A stretch of 64,000 nucleotides of DNA from Mycolicibacterium gilvum (lineage in GTDB: Bacteria > Actinomycetota > Actinomycetes > Mycobacteriales > Mycobacteriaceae), in contig NZ_UGQM01000001.1 of assembly GCF_900454025.1 (NCBI RefSeq), positions 1,674,001-1,738,000 on the forward strand, read 5' to 3'. Position numbers and translations under genes: made by a program. The notes beneath the pieces were generated by a model. The model did no database searches. It had not been told where the DNA came from and saw only the letters and a program-made list of their open reading frames with translations. Numbering within the stretch: position 1 is the stretch's first letter; each line of letters opens with the position of its first letter. This document shows positions 1 through 8,925 of this stretch, one piece after another.

Positions 1-376
1 GGACACCGTGGAACACCCCGTCGACGTTGATGTCCATGATCCGATTCCAGTTGGCGACCGGGGTGTCCCAGAGATAGCCGAACTGTTCGACCCCGGCGTT
101 GTTCACCAATAGGCGGACCGGACCCACGTCACGGTAGACACGGTCGGCGAGCTCCTGCACCGCGACGGGGTCACGGACATCGCACATCGCGTCCACCGCG
201 ACACCGCCGGCGGCCTCGAGTTCGGCGCGCAAACCCGCGACGGCGCCGGCGTCGATATCGACCAGCACCACCGTCATTCCGAGGCTGCTCGCGTAGCGCG
301 CCAGCCCCGCTCCGATCCCCGCGCCGGCGCCGGTGATGACGGCGACGCCACCGGCGAACGTGCCGCGGGCGCTCAC
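1..376 (-). CDS. SDR-family oxidoreductase, N-terminal part (runs off window)
   Basis: About 125 N-terminal residues are visible; the rest lies beyond base 1. The product is a classical short-chain dehydrogenase/reductase that would oxidise or reduce an alcohol/ketone using NAD(P). Seen: the nucleotide-binding TGAGAGIG motif at residues 15-22, an Asp after beta-2 (VLVDID), and a VNNAGVEQ motif. The GTG start at 376 overlaps the TGA of the upstream NTF2-like gene (GTGA), so it is the last visible gene of a minus-strand operon with the acyl-CoA dehydrogenase and ligase. The substrate is unknown and the catalytic Tyr/Lys are outside the window. Confidence 0.85.
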   Translation of the reverse strand, partial: MSARGTFAGGVAVITGAGAGIGAGLARYASSLGMTVVLVDIDAGAVAGLRAELEAAGGVAVDAMCDVRDPVAVQELADRVYRDVGPVRLLVNNAGVEQFGYLWDTPVANWNRIMDINVDGVFHGV

Positions 377-864
377 GAGCCAGAGACGACGGCGGCCGAG
401 TTCTTGGTGCGGTACTCCGCGAACGGGATCGAATCCTCGGCGTCGAGAACCACGCTCATCGAGGTGAACACCAGACCGCCCTCGCCGCGGCGGATACCGA
501 CGTCGACGACCCCGCTGGACACGTCGAACGGCACATTGTTGGTGACCTGGTTGACGTACAGGTAGAAGCGGGCGGTGGTGACCTCGCCGGAGACGCCGGT
601 GCGGAAGATGTTGGTGGCGTGATGGCGCAGCGGGTAGGGATTCTCGTTGCGGTGCTGGGTGAGCCACGCCAGAGTCTGCTCGCCGCCGTGCAACTCGGCC
701 GCCAGCAGTTCCTCGAAGGGGCAGTTGCCCGAATCCGACCGGCTCACGTACTCCATCTCGTCGCCGATGCGCGAGGCGAGTTCCTCGAAGTGGCCCTGGT
801 CGTAGTGGTACCAGAACCCGGCGATGAACTCCTGAACCTCGGGCAGCGTGATCTCGTTGCTCAT
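373..864 (-). CDS. NTF2-like / SnoaL-fold protein
   Basis: A 163-residue protein of the cone-shaped NTF2-like fold, of the kind related to SnoaL and to small subunits of ring-hydroxylating dioxygenases. The pattern of an N-terminal helix with FWYHYDQGHF, a central RHHATNIF segment and a long beta region fits this fold. Such proteins act as cyclases, isomerases or hydratases or have no known activity, so no reaction is assigned. It overlaps the following SDR by four bases and lies 70 bases after the acyl-CoA ligase, so it is probably cotranscribed with both. Confidence 0.75.
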   Translation of the reverse strand: MSNEITLPEVQEFIAGFWYHYDQGHFEELASRIGDEMEYVSRSDSGNCPFEELLAAELHGGEQTLAWLTQHRNENPYPLRHHATNIFRTGVSGEVTTARFYLYVNQVTNNVPFDVSSGVVDVGIRRGEGGLVFTSMSVVLDAEDSIPFAEYRTKNSAAVVSGS

Positions 865-934
865 ACCGTCAGTGAACTGCAGTGTGGCGGCCGTTACAGT
901 GGCGTTGCCCGGTCAGTGGAACACCGCCGCCGGC

Positions 935-2524
935 TCAATTCATCGCTGAGGCGAACCGTTCGCGGAGTTCACGTTTGAGGAGCTTCCCGCTGGGGTTCTT
1001 GGGAAGCTCGGCGACGGTGAAGATCTGCTTGGGTGTCTTGAACCCCGCGAGCCGGGACCGGCAGTGCGCGATGACCGCGTCGGGATCGAGCACCCGTCCT
1101 TCCCTCGGGACCACCGCCGCGACGACGGCCTCGACCCACACGGGGTGGGGCAGTCCGAAGACGGCGGCCTCCTGCACATCGTCGTGCTGATAGAGGACTT
1201 CCTCGACCTCGCGGCTGGCGACGTTCTCGCCCCCGGACTTGATCATGTCCTTCTTGCGGTCCACCACGTGCAGCAGCCCGAACTCGTCGTAGTAGCCGAG
1301 ATCCCCGGAGTGGAACCAGTCCCCGCGGAAGGCCTCGGCGGTGCGTTGCGGATCGTCGAGGTAGCCGACCATCAGATGTGGGCTGCGGTGGGCGATCTCG
1401 CCGACGGTGCCCGGTGGCACCGGATTGTCGGAGTCGTCGAGGATCGCGGTCTCCACGTTGACCGCGGGGCGTCCGGCCGCGCCGCCGTGCCGGTCCTGCT
1501 CGTCGGGTCCCAACGAGGAAGCGAGCGGCGCGATCTCGGTCTGGCCGTAGAAGTTCCACAGGGAGACGTTCGGGAGCCGGTCACGAAGCTCGTGCAGGAT
1601 CTCGCGTGGCATCGCCGACGCGCCGTAATAGCCCTTGCGCAGGCTCGTCAGGTCGTACCGGTCGAACGCCGGGCAGCGCAGCAGCGCGATCCACACCGTG
1701 GGTGGTGCGAAGAAATTCGTCACCTGCTCGGCTTCGATCGTGCGCAGGATGGCCTCGGGGTCCGGGCCGGGCAGGATGATGCTGGTCGCACCGAGGTACA
1801 CGTCGGTGATCAGGAAATTGTCCAGCTGTGCGCAGTGGTAGAGCGGCATCGAATGTATCTCGACATCCTCGCCCGACATCGATCCGGCGACGATGCTGCT
1901 GATGTACTGCCACATCAGGCTGCGGCTGGTGTGCATCACGCCTTTGGGTCGCGATTCGGTTCCGCTGGTGTACATCAGCCGCAGGACGTCGTCATCGGCG
2001 ATCTCCACCGGGGGTGCCGGGGTGGCGGCCGACTGCGACCAGTCCGCGTAATCCTGCCAGCCCGCGGGAACCGGATCGCCGGAGGTGATCGCGATGCGGG
2101 TGGCTACCGCGCAGTCCTCGCCGGCCGCAGCCATCGCCTCGTCGGCGACCGGCACCAGAGCGGTTTCGACGACGAAGCCGGTGACCTTGCTGTGCCCGAG
2201 GATGAAGGCGATCTCGTCAGGGCCCAGCATGAAGTTGACGGGCACCATGACCACCCCGGCACGCGCGGTGGCGAAGGTCAGCACCGCGTACTGCCAACAG
2301 TTGTGCGAAAGCAGTGCGATGCGGTCGCCCTTGCCGAAACCGCTGTCGCGCAACGCCGATGCGACGTGGTCGACGTGGGCGTCGAGTTCGGCGAAGGTCA
2401 GCCGGGTGGTCCCGTCCACGATGGCGAGCTTGTGCGGGTGGCGGCGTGCCGACCTGCGGGGGATGTCGCCGACGGTCTGACTGCGCACCCGTCTGATCTG
2501 AGCCGCCAGAAGGTCCTCAGGCAC
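935..2524 (-). CDS. AMP-forming acyl-CoA synthetase (FadD-like)
   Basis: A 529-residue ANL-superfamily adenylating enzyme that would activate a carboxylic acid to its CoA thioester with ATP. Seen: the P-loop-like MYTSGTESRPKGVMHT, the YGQTE adenine motif, the GGENVASREVEE hinge region, and a C-terminal PSGKLLK containing the expected catalytic lysine. An upstream in-frame extension exists, but GTG at 2524 is chosen because it overlaps the acyl-CoA dehydrogenase stop by eight bases and gives a normal family length. Activation followed by dehydrogenation suggests beta-oxidation of a side chain or organic acid; the substrate cannot be read from sequence. Confidence 0.9.
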   Translation of the reverse strand: MPEDLLAAQIRRVRSQTVGDIPRRSARRHPHKLAIVDGTTRLTFAELDAHVDHVASALRDSGFGKGDRIALLSHNCWQYAVLTFATARAGVVMVPVNFMLGPDEIAFILGHSKVTGFVVETALVPVADEAMAAAGEDCAVATRIAITSGDPVPAGWQDYADWSQSAATPAPPVEIADDDVLRLMYTSGTESRPKGVMHTSRSLMWQYISSIVAGSMSGEDVEIHSMPLYHCAQLDNFLITDVYLGATSIILPGPDPEAILRTIEAEQVTNFFAPPTVWIALLRCPAFDRYDLTSLRKGYYGASAMPREILHELRDRLPNVSLWNFYGQTEIAPLASSLGPDEQDRHGGAAGRPAVNVETAILDDSDNPVPPGTVGEIAHRSPHLMVGYLDDPQRTAEAFRGDWFHSGDLGYYDEFGLLHVVDRKKDMIKSGGENVASREVEEVLYQHDDVQEAAVFGLPHPVWVEAVVAAVVPREGRVLDPDAVIAHCRSRLAGFKTPKQIFTVAELPKNPSGKLLKRELRERFASAMN

Positions 2525-3698
2525 GGGTGGCCTCCTTTGCCGAAGGTGATCTGTCGAGGCGCAGGTCGCGGCCGATGATCTCGCGCATGATCTCCGACGT
2601 GCCGCCGTACACGCGGGTGATCCGCGCATCGATGGCTACTCTGGCGATCGGATACTCCCGCATGTACCCGTAGCCACCGAACAGCTGCTGGCAGGCGTCG
2701 AGGCACCGGAACTCGGTTTCGCTCGCCCAGAGTTTCGCCATCGCGGCGTCGGCGGCGGTGAGGCGGCCCTCGTTGAGCTCGATCACACAGTTGTCGATGA
2801 ACGCCTGCGTCACGGCGAGCTGGGTGGCGACGTCGGCCAGGCTGAATCGCGTGTTCTGCAGCGCGCCGATCGGCTTGCCGAACGCCGTGCGTTCCCGGAC
2901 GTAGGTCACCGTCCAGTCCAGCGCCGCCCGGATCCGGCCCAGGGAGCCCACCGCGATCTGCATGCGCTCCTGGGCCAGGTTGCGCATCATGTGCGCGAAG
3001 CCGTCACCGACCTCCCCGAGGACGTTCTCCTTGGGCACCTTGACGTCGGTGAAGGTCAACTCCGAGGTGTCCTGACAGTGCAGGCCGAGCTTGTCGAGGT
3101 TGCGCCCCCGCTCGAATCCGTCGAGCCCGCGCTCCATCACCAGCAGGGTGAGGCCCCGGTGCCGGTCCGGTGAGGTGCGCACCGCGGTGATGACGAGATC
3201 GGCGTTCTGCCCGTTGGTGATGAACGTCTTGGCGCCGTTGACCAGGAAGTGGTCGCCCTTGTCGACGGCCGAGGTCCGGATTCCGCTGAGGTCCGACCCG
3301 GCACCGGGCTCGGTCATCCCGATCGCGGCGATCAACCGGCCGCTGACGAAGCCCGGCAGCCACCGCTTCTTCTGTTCGGGTGTGGTCAGATCGGCCAGAT
3401 AGGGCAGGCAGATGTCGTTGTGGACGGCGAAGCTGAGTCCGACCCCGCCGCAGCCGGCGTCCATGAACCGCTCGACGAGGATCTGGTTGTACCGGAAGTC
3501 GGCGGTTCCGACGCCGCCGTACTGCTCGGGTGCGGCGAACCCGAGCAGTCCGAGCGCTCCGGCCTCGGTGAACACGTCGCGGGGGATGATCCCGGCGTCC
3601 TCCCACGCCTCGTAGTGCGGCGCAACGGCTTTCGCGGCGAAGTCCCGGGCGAGTTCGCCGAAGGCGAGATGGTCGTCGGTGTAATGCACCCGTCTCAT
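2517..3698 (-). CDS. Acyl-CoA dehydrogenase (long-chain type loop)
   Basis: A 393-residue FAD-dependent acyl-CoA dehydrogenase, first gene of the minus-strand operon with the ligase. Seen: the middle-domain GMTEPGAGSDL and TFITNGQNADL motifs and a C-terminal RVYGGTSEIMREIIGR. The Tyr-Gly-Gly at the place where medium-chain enzymes have Tyr-Glu-Gly means the catalytic base is probably elsewhere, as in LCAD/IVD-type enzymes. ATG 3698 (MRRVHYTDDH) is chosen over a much longer in-frame extension because it begins where the family N-terminal helix begins. It probably makes the alpha,beta-double bond in the CoA ester formed by its neighbour. Confidence 0.92.
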   Translation of the reverse strand: MRRVHYTDDHLAFGELARDFAAKAVAPHYEAWEDAGIIPRDVFTEAGALGLLGFAAPEQYGGVGTADFRYNQILVERFMDAGCGGVGLSFAVHNDICLPYLADLTTPEQKKRWLPGFVSGRLIAAIGMTEPGAGSDLSGIRTSAVDKGDHFLVNGAKTFITNGQNADLVITAVRTSPDRHRGLTLLVMERGLDGFERGRNLDKLGLHCQDTSELTFTDVKVPKENVLGEVGDGFAHMMRNLAQERMQIAVGSLGRIRAALDWTVTYVRERTAFGKPIGALQNTRFSLADVATQLAVTQAFIDNCVIELNEGRLTAADAAMAKLWASETEFRCLDACQQLFGGYGYMREYPIARVAIDARITRVYGGTSEIMREIIGRDLRLDRSPSAKEATRA

Positions 3699-3820
3699 GG
3701 GGTCACAGGCTAGCCAGCGTGCCCGCTCCGGACAGTGAGCCGTCCCGGTCAGCGGCCCGTCTCCCACTGAGCAGACAAGGTACTGCTGCGACCACCGGAT
3801 CTGCGGCGATACTCGCTGCC

Positions 3821-5740
3821 ATGACCGCTGCCCCCGAAACGGCCTCAGCATCCCGCTACGACCCCGCGGAGCTACGCGCCAACCTCATGCAGGCCGACGC
3901 GGGTGTGCTGGTCTGTGTGCTCGCGCAACTGACCGGCGACGCCGGCGTCGTCGACAGATTCGGCCCGCTCATCGAACATGTGGCGGACCCACCGGAACGC
4001 ATCGGCGTCACCGATGAGCAGACCCGGTCCGCACTGGCCGATGTGATCATCGCGGCATTGGACGCGCCGGCGACAGATGCCGCCGAGAAGGTCACCGACC
4101 GCGAATTCTTTGCGCTGCTGCTGAGTACGGGTCTGGGATCCGAGGTCGACGACGAGCAGGTCGACCTGCTGCTGGAGCAGGGCGGTTTCCGGCCGTCGGC
4201 GCCGACGCTGCCGCGCACCGTGGCCATTCCCGACACCACCACGATGGCGATCATCGGGGCCGGCATCGCCGGCATCGCGGTCGCCCTCGCCGCCGCGGAG
4301 GAGGGCGTGTCGTTCGAGATCTTCGACCGCAACCACGAGGTCGGCGGAACGTGGCTGACCACCACCTACCCGGGGATCGGTGTCGACACCCCGTCGGCGT
4401 ACTACTCGCTCTCGCGCGAGGTGAACCCGAACTGGACGAACTACTACCCCCAAGGGGCGGAGTACCAGGACTATCTCGTCGCGCTGGCCGACAAGCACCA
4501 ACTGCGTGAGCACATCCGGTTCGGCACCGAGGTCGAGGCGCTGTGGTGGGACGAGGAGCGGGGCCAGTGGCAGATCCACACCGTGGGTGCCGACGGCACG
4601 CGGTCGGTCAGCCACGCCGGCGTCGTCGTGACCGCGGCGGGATACCTGAACCGCCCACGGTGGCCCGACGTCAAAGGCCGTGACACCTTCGCCGGCGTGA
4701 GTGTGCATTCGGCCCAATGGGATTCGTCGCTGGATCTGACCGGCAAGAAGGTCGCGGTCATCGGAGCCGGATGCACCGCCGTGCAGATCGTCGACGCCTG
4801 TGTCGACGAGGTCGAGCATCTGACGGTCTTCCAGCGCCAACCTCACTGGGTCGCACCGCGCAAGCGGCCCTCCGACGACGTTCCCGAACACCGGCGCTAC
4901 CTGGGGAAGCATCTGCCGTACTACGCGAACTGGCACCGGCTGAAGTCCTACTGGGCGACCGCGGACAACAACTACCCGGTCATCCTGCAGGATCCGCAGT
5001 GGGCGGCCGAGCACCTGTCGATCTCCCCGGCCAACGACGTGCTGCTGCAGCTGTGCCGGGAATACATCGACCGGACCTTCGGTGCCGGAAGCGAACTCGC
5101 GAAGAAGGTGACACCGGACTTCGCGCCGTACGGCAAGCGGATCATTCGGGACCCGGGCGGCTACTACGCCGCGTTGACCCGTGACCACGTCGACGTCGAG
5201 GCGAGCGAACCCGCAGAGATCAATGCCCGCGGCATCGTCACCGCCGACGGCCGACAGATCGACCTCGACGTCATCATCTATGCCACCGGCTACCATCTCG
5301 ACTTCCTGTCCACCGTCGACATCCGCGGTCGCGACGGCCGGAAGCTCTCCGAGGAGTGGGGTGACAGTCCGCGCGCCTACCGCGGCGGGACCGTGCCGGG
5401 CTTCCCGAACCTCTTCATCACCTCCGCACCGAACTACAGCCCGGGACACGGTGCGGGAGCGAACTTCTCGATGGAGGTGCTGGCGCACTACATCATCGAG
5501 TGCCTGCAACTGATGGCGCTGCGCGGTGCAACGACCATGGAGGTCACCCGGGAGGCCTACGAGAACTACGTGGCCGGCATCGACGAGGCCATGAGCCGCA
5601 CCGTGTGGTGCCACACGCCCAACGCCCACACCTACTACCGGTCGAGTTCGGGTCGCGTCGTGGTGTCCACCCCGTTCCGGCTGGTGGACCTCTGGCAGCA
5701 GCACCGCGCACCGATCGAGGAAGACTTCACACTGCGATGA
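3821..5740 (+). CDS. Flavin monooxygenase, Baeyer-Villiger (HAPMO-like) with N-terminal extension
   Basis: A 639-residue FAD/NADPH monooxygenase that would insert oxygen next to a ketone. Seen: a ~135-residue helical N-terminal extension as in 4-hydroxyacetophenone monooxygenases, the FAD Rossmann motif GAGIAG at residues 146-151, GGTWLTTTYPGIGVD, a BVMO-type FAGVSVHSAQWD and a second Rossmann motif GAGCTA. The fingerprint ends W-D rather than the canonical W-P, which also occurs in HAPMO relatives. ATG 3821 is preferred over an in-frame GTG at 3719 because homology-like sequence begins there. The downstream SDR overlaps by ATGA, suggesting alcohol oxidation coupled to ester formation. Confidence 0.9.
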   Translation: MTAAPETASASRYDPAELRANLMQADAGVLVCVLAQLTGDAGVVDRFGPLIEHVADPPERIGVTDEQTRSALADVIIAALDAPATDAAEKVTDREFFALLLSTGLGSEVDDEQVDLLLEQGGFRPSAPTLPRTVAIPDTTTMAIIGAGIAGIAVALAAAEEGVSFEIFDRNHEVGGTWLTTTYPGIGVDTPSAYYSLSREVNPNWTNYYPQGAEYQDYLVALADKHQLREHIRFGTEVEALWWDEERGQWQIHTVGADGTRSVSHAGVVVTAAGYLNRPRWPDVKGRDTFAGVSVHSAQWDSSLDLTGKKVAVIGAGCTAVQIVDACVDEVEHLTVFQRQPHWVAPRKRPSDDVPEHRRYLGKHLPYYANWHRLKSYWATADNNYPVILQDPQWAAEHLSISPANDVLLQLCREYIDRTFGAGSELAKKVTPDFAPYGKRIIRDPGGYYAALTRDHVDVEASEPAEINARGIVTADGRQIDLDVIIYATGYHLDFLSTVDIRGRDGRKLSEEWGDSPRAYRGGTVPGFPNLFITSAPNYSPGHGAGANFSMEVLAHYIIECLQLMALRGATTMEVTREAYENYVAGIDEAMSRTVWCHTPNAHTYYRSSSGRVVVSTPFRLVDLWQQHRAPIEEDFTLR

Positions 5741-6624
5741 CAGGATTGCTCACCGGAAGAACCGCTCTGGTCACCGGAAGTAGCCGCGGGATCGGCAGGG
5801 CCATCGCGCAACGGCTGGCCGCCGAAGGCGCCACCGTCGCGGTCACCGCCCGCGCCCACCAGCCCTCGGAATCCGTGCGTGCCGGGGTGAGCGCCGCGCT
5901 GCCGGGCACCATCGACGAGACGATCGCGCTGATCGAGCAGTCGGGTGGCACCGCCTTCGGGCTGGCGGCCGACCTGGAGAACAGCGAAGACCGCGCCGCC
6001 CTGGTGGATCGCGTCGTGGAACGCACCGGCCGGCTCGACATCCTGGTCAACAACGCCGGATTCGCCGATTACTCGGTGGTGGCCGACATGTCGATGGACA
6101 CGTTCGAACGGACCGTCGAGCACTATGTCCGCACACCGTTCGTCCTGACACAGGCGGCGGTCCCGCACATGAAGACCCAGGGGCAGGGCTGGATCGTCAA
6201 CATCGGATCGGTGACCGGACTGGCGCCCGCGCGCCCGTACCGGGAGTACAACAAGACCTCGGGCGACGTGATCTACGCATCGATGAAGGCCGCGCTGCAC
6301 CGTTTCACCCAGGGTGTCGCGGCCGAGTTGCTCGATGCCGACATCGCGGTCAATGCCGTCGGGCCGTCCAGCGCGGTGCGTACTCCCGGTGCGGCAGCGT
6401 TGATTCCGGACAGCTTCCCGACCGAACCCGTGGAGTACCTCGCGGAGACCGTGCTGGCGATGTGCCATCGACCGGCGGCCGAACGCACCGGCCTGGTCGC
6501 ATTCAGCCTGCATTACCCGTGGTCGCAGAAGCTGCCGGTGCATTCGCTGGACGGGGCGACGGTTCTTCCGCCGCTGGAACCGCCCGCCACGGCCAACCCG
6601 AACATCCTGCCCGCCGGGCTCTGA
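5737..6624 (+). CDS. SDR-family oxidoreductase
   Basis: A 295-residue classical SDR cotranscribed with the upstream BVMO (ATGA overlap at 5737-5740). Seen: TGSSRGIG cofactor motif near the N-terminus, NNAGFADYS, the catalytic serine in NIGSVTG, and a YASMK active-site Tyr/Lys pair. It is longer than a minimal SDR because of an insert after strand 3 (around RAHQPSESVRAGVSAALPG) and a C-terminal tail. It probably supplies a ketone for, or processes a product of, the adjacent monooxygenase; the direction and substrate are inferred only from context. Confidence 0.88.
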   Translation: MTGLLTGRTALVTGSSRGIGRAIAQRLAAEGATVAVTARAHQPSESVRAGVSAALPGTIDETIALIEQSGGTAFGLAADLENSEDRAALVDRVVERTGRLDILVNNAGFADYSVVADMSMDTFERTVEHYVRTPFVLTQAAVPHMKTQGQGWIVNIGSVTGLAPARPYREYNKTSGDVIYASMKAALHRFTQGVAAELLDADIAVNAVGPSSAVRTPGAAALIPDSFPTEPVEYLAETVLAMCHRPAAERTGLVAFSLHYPWSQKLPVHSLDGATVLPPLEPPATANPNILPAGL

Positions 6625-6634
6625 GGCTGCGCAG

Positions 6635-7261
6635 TCAGTCCAGGACCGGGGCGGGCAGCGCGCAGAAGCTGTGGCAGACCCGATCTCTGATGATCACGTC
6701 GGTGGTCTCCGGGTCGAACCACCGATCCACCACGGCCCAGTGGATGGGGTGCATCAGGTACGGGCCCATCAGCCCAGCCTCGTCGGTGAACTGCTGCTCG
6801 AACACATGCGTCCACCCGGCGTCACCGGTCGGATCCTGCGCGCGGCTGAGCTGCCAGGCCGTGATCGAGCGTACGTAGCGCGGCATCAGGCGCAGCTCGT
6901 CCTCGAACCTGGCGACGACACTCGGCTCGGTGCCGGGCAGGACGCGCAGCAGCAGCGTCCGGTACACACCGGACGGGCCGGGATGGCCGCGCTGCGGACG
7001 ACCCGGGTACTCCGCGCCGTTGACCCTGGTGATCGCGCTGTCCTGCAGCGCACCTTCGAAATCTGCTGTGTGGCAACGCCACTCGTCCTCATCCTGGAAG
7101 CGCAGGTGGACGAGGACGTCGCCCCCGTTGCGGGACCCGGGCAGCGTCGGCTCGACCACGGTCCGGTGCGCTCCGGTGCGGGCTGCCGCGGCCCGGACGT
7201 CTCGCAAGACGCGGTCACGCTCGGGTTCGGCGACGTCGAGCAGTCGGATGACGCTATACAT
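6635..7261 (-). CDS. Dabb-like alpha/beta-barrel protein, two tandem halves
   Basis: A 208-residue protein that looks like two ferredoxin-like alpha/beta-barrel units in tandem (MYSVIRLLDV... and YRTLLLRVLP...), the pattern of stress-responsive Dabb proteins. The second half contains TAWQLSRAQ and WTHVFEQQFTDEAGL, typical of the fold. No enzymatic residues are recognisable. ATG 7261 is selected because it overlaps the preceding gene stop (7254-7256) by eight bases; another start at 7279 is possible. The adjacency to a second small barrel-like protein suggests they act together. Confidence 0.7.
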   Translation of the reverse strand: MYSVIRLLDVAEPERDRVLRDVRAAAARTGAHRTVVEPTLPGSRNGGDVLVHLRFQDEDEWRCHTADFEGALQDSAITRVNGAEYPGRPQRGHPGPSGVYRTLLLRVLPGTEPSVVARFEDELRLMPRYVRSITAWQLSRAQDPTGDAGWTHVFEQQFTDEAGLMGPYLMHPIHWAVVDRWFDPETTDVIIRDRVCHSFCALPAPVLD

Positions 7262-7595
7262 CGCACAGCCCGTCGACATGCGCCGCGACGGCGGCCACGC
7301 TGCGCTGCCGCTCGCTGATGAACTCGCCGACGCTGTCCCACCACAGGCCCAGCGTCGGGTCCGGCCTGCCCTTCCACGTCATCTCCCACCATGCCTGCGG
7401 GCCGGACAGCACCCAGGTGGCGGTGACGATGTTGGGCTGGTCCTCGAACCAGATCGGGGGACTGACGAGGATGTCGCGCAGCACCATCCCCCGGGTGAGC
7501 GCCCCGGGCGCGTACTCGGCCAGGTATCTGTCGACGAACTTCCTGGCGCAGCCGGGCCGGGTGATCACCCGGTCGACGACGAAGACCTCGGCCAT
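7254..7595 (-). CDS. Small conserved protein, probable dimeric alpha/beta-barrel
   Basis: A 113-residue protein (MAEVFVVDRVITRPG...) whose length and start resemble NIPSNAP or antibiotic-biosynthesis-monooxygenase-like dimeric barrels. It is rich in Trp (PPIWFEDQPN, WWEMTWKGR, LGLWWDSVGEF). I do not recognise a specific family, and a function is not assigned. It overlaps the following Dabb-like gene and is divergent from the old yellow enzyme gene, 100 bases away. ATG 7595 is chosen over a longer unsupported extension. Confidence 0.65.
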   Translation of the reverse strand: MAEVFVVDRVITRPGCARKFVDRYLAEYAPGALTRGMVLRDILVSPPIWFEDQPNIVTATWVLSGPQAWWEMTWKGRPDPTLGLWWDSVGEFISERQRSVAAVAAHVDGLCDV

Positions 7596-7695
7596 GCCGT
7601 GAGGGTAGGCACCAGAGAATCCGGCCTCACGATCCGTTCCCGGCCATCGGGATACCGCCATTGACCGCGCAGCGGCACGGGGACAGCCTGGTGCG

Positions 7696-8925
7696 GTGAG
7701 CCCGAACCCGCCCGAACCCTTCAGTCCCGTCTCCCTGGGGCCGGTGACCCTGCGGAACCGGGTGATCAAGGCCGCCACGTCGGAGGGACGGTCACCGCAC
7801 GGCCTGGTCACCGACGACCTGATCGCGTTCCACCGGGCGTTCGCCGACGGCGGCGTCGGGATGACCACGGTGGCGTACTGCTGCGTATCGCCGCAGGGGG
7901 CGAGTGCGCCGGGACAGATCGTGATGAACGAGGCGGCACTGCCGGGGCTGCGACGCCTGACCGAGTCCGTTCACGAGGGGGGAGCGGCGATCTCGGCGCA
8001 GCTCGGCCATGCCGGCGTGGTCGCTCCGAAGAAGCTCACCGGTGTGACCGCGGTGGCGCCGAGCCGATTCGTCAACCCGACCTCGTTCGCCTACTGCCGT
8101 CAGATCACCCGTGACGAGATCCGTTCCGTGACAGCGCAATTCGCCGCCGCTGCGCAGATCGCCGTCGACGCGGGATTTGACGCCGTCGAGCTGCATTTCG
8201 GGCATCTCTACCTCCCGAGTTCTTTCCTGAGTCCGCTGATCAACCGCCGCAAGGACGACTACGGCGGGTCCATCGACAACCGGTCCAGGTTCGTCCGCGA
8301 GATCGCCGCGCGCGTGCGCGACACCGTCGGCGGACGGATCGCGGTGATCGCCAAGCTCGACATGGACGACGGCCTGCCCGGCAGCATCTGGATCGACGAG
8401 GCGCTGCGGACCGCGCAACTGCTCGATTCCGACGCGACGCTCGACGCCCTCGAACTGACCCAGGGTTCGTCGGTGTACAAACCGATGTACCTGTTCCGCG
8501 GCGATGTCCCGGTGCGTGAGTTCGCCACCGTGATGCCGCCTGCGATGAGGCCTGCGGTGCGGCTGGTCGGCAAGCAGACGATGGGCGTGTATCCGTACCA
8601 GGACCTGTACATGCTCGACGCGGCGCGGCAGTTCGTTCCGGTGATGCGCAACACCAAACTCGTTCTGCTGGGCGGTATCACCGAGCGCAGCCACATCGAG
8701 ACCGGGTTGCGGGAGGGTTTCGACTTCGTCGCGATGGGTCGCGCGCTGCTGCGGGAGCCGGACCTGGTGAACAGGATTCAGTCCGATCCGAGCACCCGCA
8801 GCCGGTGCACCCACAACAACAAGTGCATGGTCACGGTCTTCGGCCGGACCCACTGTGTGCTCGACCCCGATCAGCGCTACGGGGGTGTCTCACCCGTGCA
8901 ACAGCGCGGTGAGCTCCTGGCATGA
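7696..8925 (+). CDS. Old yellow enzyme family NADH:flavin oxidoreductase
   Basis: A 409-residue FMN TIM-barrel enzyme that would reduce an activated C=C bond or act on an enone. Seen: an N-terminal LGPVTLRNRVIKAATSEG segment, HFGHLYLPSSFLSP, the RRKDDYGGSIDNRSRF motif typical of the family, and a phosphate-binding LGGITERS followed by FVAMGRALLREP. The C-terminal cysteine region reads CTHNNKCMVTVFGRTHC, with fewer cysteines than the 4Fe-4S-type 2,4-dienoyl-CoA reductases. GTG 7696 is the start. It converges on the hydrolase gene, with a 36-base tail overlap. Confidence 0.88.
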   Translation: MSPNPPEPFSPVSLGPVTLRNRVIKAATSEGRSPHGLVTDDLIAFHRAFADGGVGMTTVAYCCVSPQGASAPGQIVMNEAALPGLRRLTESVHEGGAAISAQLGHAGVVAPKKLTGVTAVAPSRFVNPTSFAYCRQITRDEIRSVTAQFAAAAQIAVDAGFDAVELHFGHLYLPSSFLSPLINRRKDDYGGSIDNRSRFVREIAARVRDTVGGRIAVIAKLDMDDGLPGSIWIDEALRTAQLLDSDATLDALELTQGSSVYKPMYLFRGDVPVREFATVMPPAMRPAVRLVGKQTMGVYPYQDLYMLDAARQFVPVMRNTKLVLLGGITERSHIETGLREGFDFVAMGRALLREPDLVNRIQSDPSTRSRCTHNNKCMVTVFGRTHCVLDPDQRYGGVSPVQQRGELLA

